Source: an uncultured Desulfovibrio sp.
GTDB lineage: Bacteria > Desulfobacterota > Desulfovibrionia > Desulfovibrionales > Desulfovibrionaceae
Assembly: GCA_946490455.1 (NCBI GenBank)
Contig: CAMLXE010000042.1
Location: forward strand, 1 to 9,854
Length of the DNA stretch: 9,854 nucleotides
Direction of reading: 5' to 3'
Part shown: piece by piece, positions 7,212-9,854 of the stretch
How the letters are laid out: each line of letters opens with the position of its first letter
Numbering within the stretch: the stretch's first letter is position 1
Position numbers and translations under genes: made by a program
The notes under the pieces: model-generated
What the model saw: only the letters and a program-made list of their open reading frames with translations
Databases searched by the model: none
What the model was told of the DNA's origin: nothing

Positions 7212-7467
7212 GGTATCTCCCCTGTTTGAACAGTTATGATCCATCACAGTATATCAATGTAGTATGCCAACTGCAGGTTCTGCAAACATGTACAGCCATG
7301 GCGCAAAAAATCAAGCCCTTTCTGAAAATTCTGCCGCCTCTCTACTGCAGAATACCCATATCGCCACGATAACAGATACAAAATAATTTTCTGTATTGGA
7401 GCATCAATGTTCTGTGTCCATTCAAAAGACGAAACAGTTCACTTTCATTCGCAAAGCCTATTCCGAG
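7212..7467. other. Intergenic region upstream of the amidohydrolase operon
   Basis: About 256 bases, visibly more AT-rich than the surrounding genes. It carries the candidate promoter near 7248-7284. A 7-bp inverted repeat (ATTCTGC at 7328-7334, GCAGAAT at 7347-7353) on the minus strand is followed by TTTTC, and it may terminate transcription from the 210-aa gene. I see no gene here. Confidence 0.55.
7248..7284 (-). promoter_or_regulatory. Candidate promoter with dyad for the amidohydrolase/MFS operon
   Basis: Minus strand: an extended -10, TG-A-TATACT, at 7256-7248, about 37 bases before the ATG at 7211. At 17-base spacing the -35 position is poor (CTGCAG, 7276-7271), as is common for extended -10 promoters. 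A dyad TGCAG-aac-CTGCA (7284-7272) overlaps that -35 position and could be an operator. All by eye. Confidence 0.35.
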
Positions 7468-8100
7468 CTACTCCGCAGCCTCCTTTCGCAGTTTTTCAAG
7501 CAGCCTGTCCATATTGGCAATTTCCTGAACCTTCCAGACATCCTGTTCGGCCCTTACGCGCAGATCAACGCGATAGTCGCGCCCGTTGCCATAATCATGA
7601 ATGACAGCGGGTACAACATAACTGCCGGAGGCTTCCTTTCTGACCGCGGCAGAACGCTTCAGCTCCTTCCGTCCCGTGGATACGTCACGCATCAGAGGCG
7701 CAATCAGCCCATCCGGAGATCCGGAAGGCTTCTTGCCGGCAAAGGCTCCCGAAGTCACTCCGTAACGGACAAAGGACTCCACTTCGCTTTTGAGCAGCAT
7801 CTTGACCTGTCTTGCCATTTCCGGCTGCCGTATGGAAGAAGCCATCAGAGCAAGCAGAGGCGGCAGGCCACTTGTGTCAATGGTACCAACCTGCTGCAGG
7901 GTATTCACAACAGACGAGGCTCCCTGTTCAAGAAGGCTGTCCATATCCACATGCCGTTCAAAAGCCTTCATGTCCTGCGTATCAATGGCCTTCTGAATTG
8001 CAGTGAGAACGGTCTCCGGTCTCCCGGCAGGAGCAGCGGCGGCATTTCCGCAAAGACAGGCAACAAGGACAAGTCCCAGAAAGAAGCAAACAGCACGCAT
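7468..8100 (-). CDS. Exported protein of unknown function, 210 aa
   Basis: Hypothetical protein that leaves the cytoplasm. Residues 1-23 form a signal peptide (one early Arg, hydrophobic stretch CFFLGLVLVACLCG, then small residues AAAAP). LVAC at 12-15 fits a lipobox, so the protein is either a lipoprotein with Cys15 as the first mature residue or a periplasmic protein cleaved in the alanine run. The mature part starts with a helical segment of the type AIDTQDMKAFERHVDMDSLL (about 38-57). It ends with a probable beta-rich unit (YVVPAVIHDY, DYRVDLRVRAEQDVWKVQEI) followed by a charged helix. This helix-then-sheet plan resembles NTF2-like/DUF2939-type exported proteins, but I cannot confirm the family. 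The start is 8100, with GGAGG 11 bases upstream. It lies three bases after the stop of the 403-aa gene, so the two are surely cotranscribed and probably act together. Confidence 0.8.
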   Translation of the reverse strand: MRAVCFFLGLVLVACLCGNAAAAPAGRPETVLTAIQKAIDTQDMKAFERHVDMDSLLEQGASSVVNTLQQVGTIDTSGLPPLLALMASSIRQPEMARQVKMLLKSEVESFVRYGVTSGAFAGKKPSGSPDGLIAPLMRDVSTGRKELKRSAAVRKEASGSYVVPAVIHDYGNGRDYRVDLRVRAEQDVWKVQEIANMDRLLEKLRKEAAE

Positions 8101-8103
8101 CGT

Positions 8104-9315
8104 CTATTCTGCCTCCACCTTCACGGCTTCCTGCCCCGCCGACTCGAAACGCTGTGCCAGATCAAGGAACAGCGCGGCAGCCTGACGTGTGGCATCCATC
8201 TTTTCCGGATGATTCCGGACCCGCCGCTCCACCCACGCCGCGACATAGAGGATGCTGTCCGTATCCAGCCGTCCGGCATCTCCCTTTCTCCTGATGGTCT
8301 GAGCCAGCGCCTCACGACTCTGCTCCCTCGAAACGACAGCCTGCTGATAGAGCTTTCCCGCTTCCGCAACCTGCGCTCCCAGCTCGGCCGCTCTGCCGCT
8401 GTTTCCCTGCGCCTGTGCCGCATCACGGGCAAAGACAAGTTCCGAATAGCGGGCATTGGCGGCAACTACGCGCTGGGCCCCCTGCTGCAGATCATTCATC
8501 TGGGCAGTAAAGTCAGGCAGGGCAATGATTCCCTGCAAGGTTCCCGAAAGTCCCCGGAACTGTCCGGCATAGGCCAGATAGAAACGACGTTTCTGTTCGG
8601 GAGAAAGCGTCCTGCCGTCCGTCGGTTCGTCGAGAGAACGGGCTACAGCCTCCATAAAGCGGTCAATGTACAGAGAATACAGAGAGGAAAGCATGTCCCG
8701 CGTATAGACATGCGCCAGCGCAGCACTCCGCCCGGCAGGCAGATCGTCACCAATCCAGGCCAGACCGCGCATACCGACGCCATACCGGAGATTGGCTTCC
8801 CGAAGGCTGCTGGTCAGAACGCCGGATCTGCCTGTGGGGATATAGTTCTGCCTCAACCAGCGGGCCAGATCATCAATGAAGGCTATCCGTACGACCGAGT
8901 CATCCTTGCGGCCCGCATCCGCAGGGATGGTTGTTTCCGTTCTGGCCAGAGGCCCGCGTACGGCAGCACCGCCCTCCTGCACATGGCCATCGGCCATGGC
9001 CGCATCAAGGCTGTCATACCGTTCATTGGGATCTTCCCGGTGTGGCGGTGCGCCTGGCAGACTGTCTCCGGCGGTTGAGCCCACTTCCGGAGTCGGCGGC
9101 TGCCCGCCGAGCCTGTCATACACGCTGGACGCCAGATCAACGGCAGAGCCTTCTATCTGCGCAGCAAGCTTTTCCCGCACATCGGGATGGCCTGCCAGCC
9201 AGAACCAGAGCGACCCTCCAACCAGTACAATGACCACAACCAGCAGCCACCAAAAAGGCTTTCTGGAGCCGGAACGGCTTTGAGCATACGAAGCGGACTG
9301 TCCGGATCTGTCCAT
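8104..9315 (-). CDS. Single-pass membrane-anchored protein of unknown function, 403 aa
   Basis: No family recognised. The first 20 residues are polar and basic (SRSGSRKP), followed by one strongly hydrophobic segment at about 20-41 (FWWLLVVVIVLVGGSLWFWL). This predicts an N-in, C-out inner-membrane anchor. Residues about 70-140 are a flexible linker rich in Pro, Gly and Asp. From about 140 to the end the protein is predicted mostly helical, with an Ala/Gln/Arg/Glu-rich stretch at about 273-345 that could be a coiled coil. No catalytic motif is visible, and the visible sequence has no cysteine. The ATG at 9315 is preceded by AAGGAG at good spacing. It is first in a two-gene operon with the 210-aa exported protein, which suggests a joint envelope function. 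A 560-codon plus-strand open frame (from 7396) runs antisense through both genes and is a compositional shadow. Confidence 0.8.
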   Translation of the reverse strand: MDRSGQSASYAQSRSGSRKPFWWLLVVVIVLVGGSLWFWLAGHPDVREKLAAQIEGSAVDLASSVYDRLGGQPPTPEVGSTAGDSLPGAPPHREDPNERYDSLDAAMADGHVQEGGAAVRGPLARTETTIPADAGRKDDSVVRIAFIDDLARWLRQNYIPTGRSGVLTSSLREANLRYGVGMRGLAWIGDDLPAGRSAALAHVYTRDMLSSLYSLYIDRFMEAVARSLDEPTDGRTLSPEQKRRFYLAYAGQFRGLSGTLQGIIALPDFTAQMNDLQQGAQRVVAANARYSELVFARDAAQAQGNSGRAAELGAQVAEAGKLYQQAVVSREQSREALAQTIRRKGDAGRLDTDSILYVAAWVERRVRNHPEKMDATRQAAALFLDLAQRFESAGQEAVKVEAE

Positions 9316-9460
9316 GTAATCTCCTTAAATTCCATAATGAAAGCAAGATACTGCAACAGGTTTTCTTCCCTTTTGGGTACACCATTTTCCCGGAGCTGTG
9401 AAGCATGACGGAAAGGGACATCCCGCCGGCACACCATCTCTGTCTTTCTGCAAATTATCA

Positions 9461-9489
9461 TTGCGCTCTAATACGGAGCCTCCTATGAT
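9461..9489 (+). promoter_or_regulatory. Candidate sigma-70 promoter for the 69-aa gene
   Basis: -35 TTGCGC at 9461-9466, exactly 17 bases, then -10 TATGAT at 9484-9489 (5 of 6 to consensus). It would give a leader of about 30 bases containing the SD of the small gene. The -35 match is weak (3 of 6), but spacing and -10 are good. Confidence 0.5.
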
Positions 9490-9513
9490 AAAAGAAAGAG
9501 AACCTTTTACCCC

Positions 9514-9520
9514 AAGGAGA
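9514..9520 (+). promoter_or_regulatory. Shine-Dalgarno site of the 69-aa gene
   Basis: AAGGAGA, 7 bases before the ATG at 9528. This strong site supports a start at 9528 rather than the overlapping ATG at 9485, which lies in another frame. Confidence 0.8.
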
Positions 9521-9527
9521 AAAACAT

Positions 9528-9737
9528 ATGTCCGCAACTTCAAACAATTCCAAGACCACTCCCGATCAGCAGGCTTCCAGAAGTACCTGCGTCATCACGC
9601 AGGAAGGGCAAGAGGTTCAGGTGACCGTCAATACTGGCACTGGCGAAGTGACCTATCAGACCCCCTGCTCCTGCACGCAGAAGGAAGAAACCGGCAAGCC
9701 CTGCAAGAGTGAAAACATTACTTCTCCCGTCAGCTGA
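9528..9737 (+). CDS. Small cysteine-containing hypothetical protein, 69 aa
   Basis: Not recognised. It is a hydrophilic protein with no signal peptide or membrane segment. The first 20 residues are Ser/Thr/Asn/Gln-rich and probably disordered. A central Val/Thr-rich part (CVITQEGQEVQVTVNTGTGEV is split here as residues 21-30 and 31-41) looks like a beta hairpin. Four cysteines occur at 21, 47, 49 and 59 (C...CSC...C), enough for metal binding or disulfides. The strong SD, well-spaced promoter candidate and good codon texture support a real gene despite its size. It is transcribed divergently from the 403-aa gene with 212 bases between starts, so a shared control region is possible. Function unknown. 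Confidence 0.7.
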   Translation: MSATSNNSKTTPDQQASRSTCVITQEGQEVQVTVNTGTGEVTYQTPCSCTQKEETGKPCKSENITSPVS

Positions 9738-9854
9738 GCCACAGACAGAACCCGTTATCGATTTTGCCCTGATCTCCCAAAATCCTTGCGACCTGCCCGG
9801 AAGAACGTATCAGAAACCTTCCGGTTGCCATTCAGGAAAATGACACCCCCTTTC
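9738..9854. other. Right-end sequence with no assignable gene
   Basis: It contains a 7-bp inverted repeat (CCGGAAG at 9797-9803, CTTCCGG at 9818-9824) with a 14-base spacer and no following T run, so it is at best a weak terminator of the small gene. An ATG at 9840 with AGGAAA just before it could start a gene running out of the window, and a minus-strand frame ending at 9755 is open to the edge. Neither can be judged. Confidence 0.4.

Noticed and set aside
7376..7396. AT-rich imperfect dyad (ATACA...TGTAT)
   Set aside because: Short arms with a bulge in AT-rich sequence, easily explained by chance.
9398..9712. 104-codon plus-strand frame overlapping the small cysteine protein, with an internal ATG at 9485
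   Set aside because: The 9528 frame has the AAGGAGA site at proper spacing and a more protein-like composition; the 9485 ATG sits inside the candidate -10 box.
9797..9824. CCGGAAG/CTTCCGG inverted repeat as a terminator of the 69-aa gene
   Set aside because: The stem is only 7 bp with a 14-base spacer and no T run follows; recorded only within the end-region note.
1..9854. CRISPR arrays, tRNA/rRNA genes, insertion sequences, attachment sites
   Set aside because: No regularly spaced repeats, no tRNA-like cloverleaf or rRNA core sequence, and no transposase or integrase reading frame were seen on either strand.

Overview
This is a bacterial chromosomal window of moderately high GC (mid to upper 50s percent by eye), densely coded, with AGGAG-type ribosome binding sites and short operons. 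A Wzx-type polysaccharide flippase, an inner-membrane-anchored protein and a probable lipoprotein or periplasmic protein suggest a Gram-negative. The overall style (C/G-rich terminator stems flanked by A and T runs, pdxST, poorly characterised exported proteins) is compatible with a Desulfovibrionaceae-like organism. That assignment is a low-confidence guess, since no taxonomic marker gene is present.

Layout. (1) 2-1486, plus: the 3' part of a polysaccharide flippase gene whose start lies outside the window, followed by a perfect 12-bp hairpin at 1550-1579. (2) 3086-1601, minus: pdxS-pdxT, the two subunits of the DXP-independent pyridoxal 5'-phosphate synthase, one base apart. A plausible promoter and two overlapping operator-like dyads lie upstream. 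(3) 3302-3388: a cluster of homopolymers (A16, C10, C7, G7) that forms the terminator of the next operon and has G-quadruplex potential on the minus strand. (4) 7211-3406, minus: an operon of an M20D metallo-amidohydrolase followed by two paralogous MFS carboxylate-type transporters. The amidohydrolase and the first transporter each carry a single-base deletion in a G/C run, so each is split into two frames here. The second transporter is intact. (5) 9315-7468, minus: two tightly linked genes of unknown function, a single-pass membrane-anchored protein of 403 aa and an exported protein of 210 aa. (6) 9528-9737, plus: a divergent 69-aa cysteine-containing small protein with a good promoter and RBS.

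How the parts fit. PdxS makes PLP from ribose 5-phosphate, glyceraldehyde 3-phosphate and ammonia, which PdxT supplies from glutamine. The amidohydrolase operon looks like a scavenging module: a transporter moves an N-acylated amino acid or the released carboxylate, and the hydrolase cleaves the amide. Its substrate cannot be read from sequence. If the two frameshifts are real, the module is decaying; if they are read errors, it is intact. The 403/210-aa pair probably works together at the cell envelope. I found no rRNA, tRNA, CRISPR array, insertion sequence or phage gene. No clearly new multi-gene system is evident; the least explained parts are the 403/210-aa envelope pair and the small cysteine protein.
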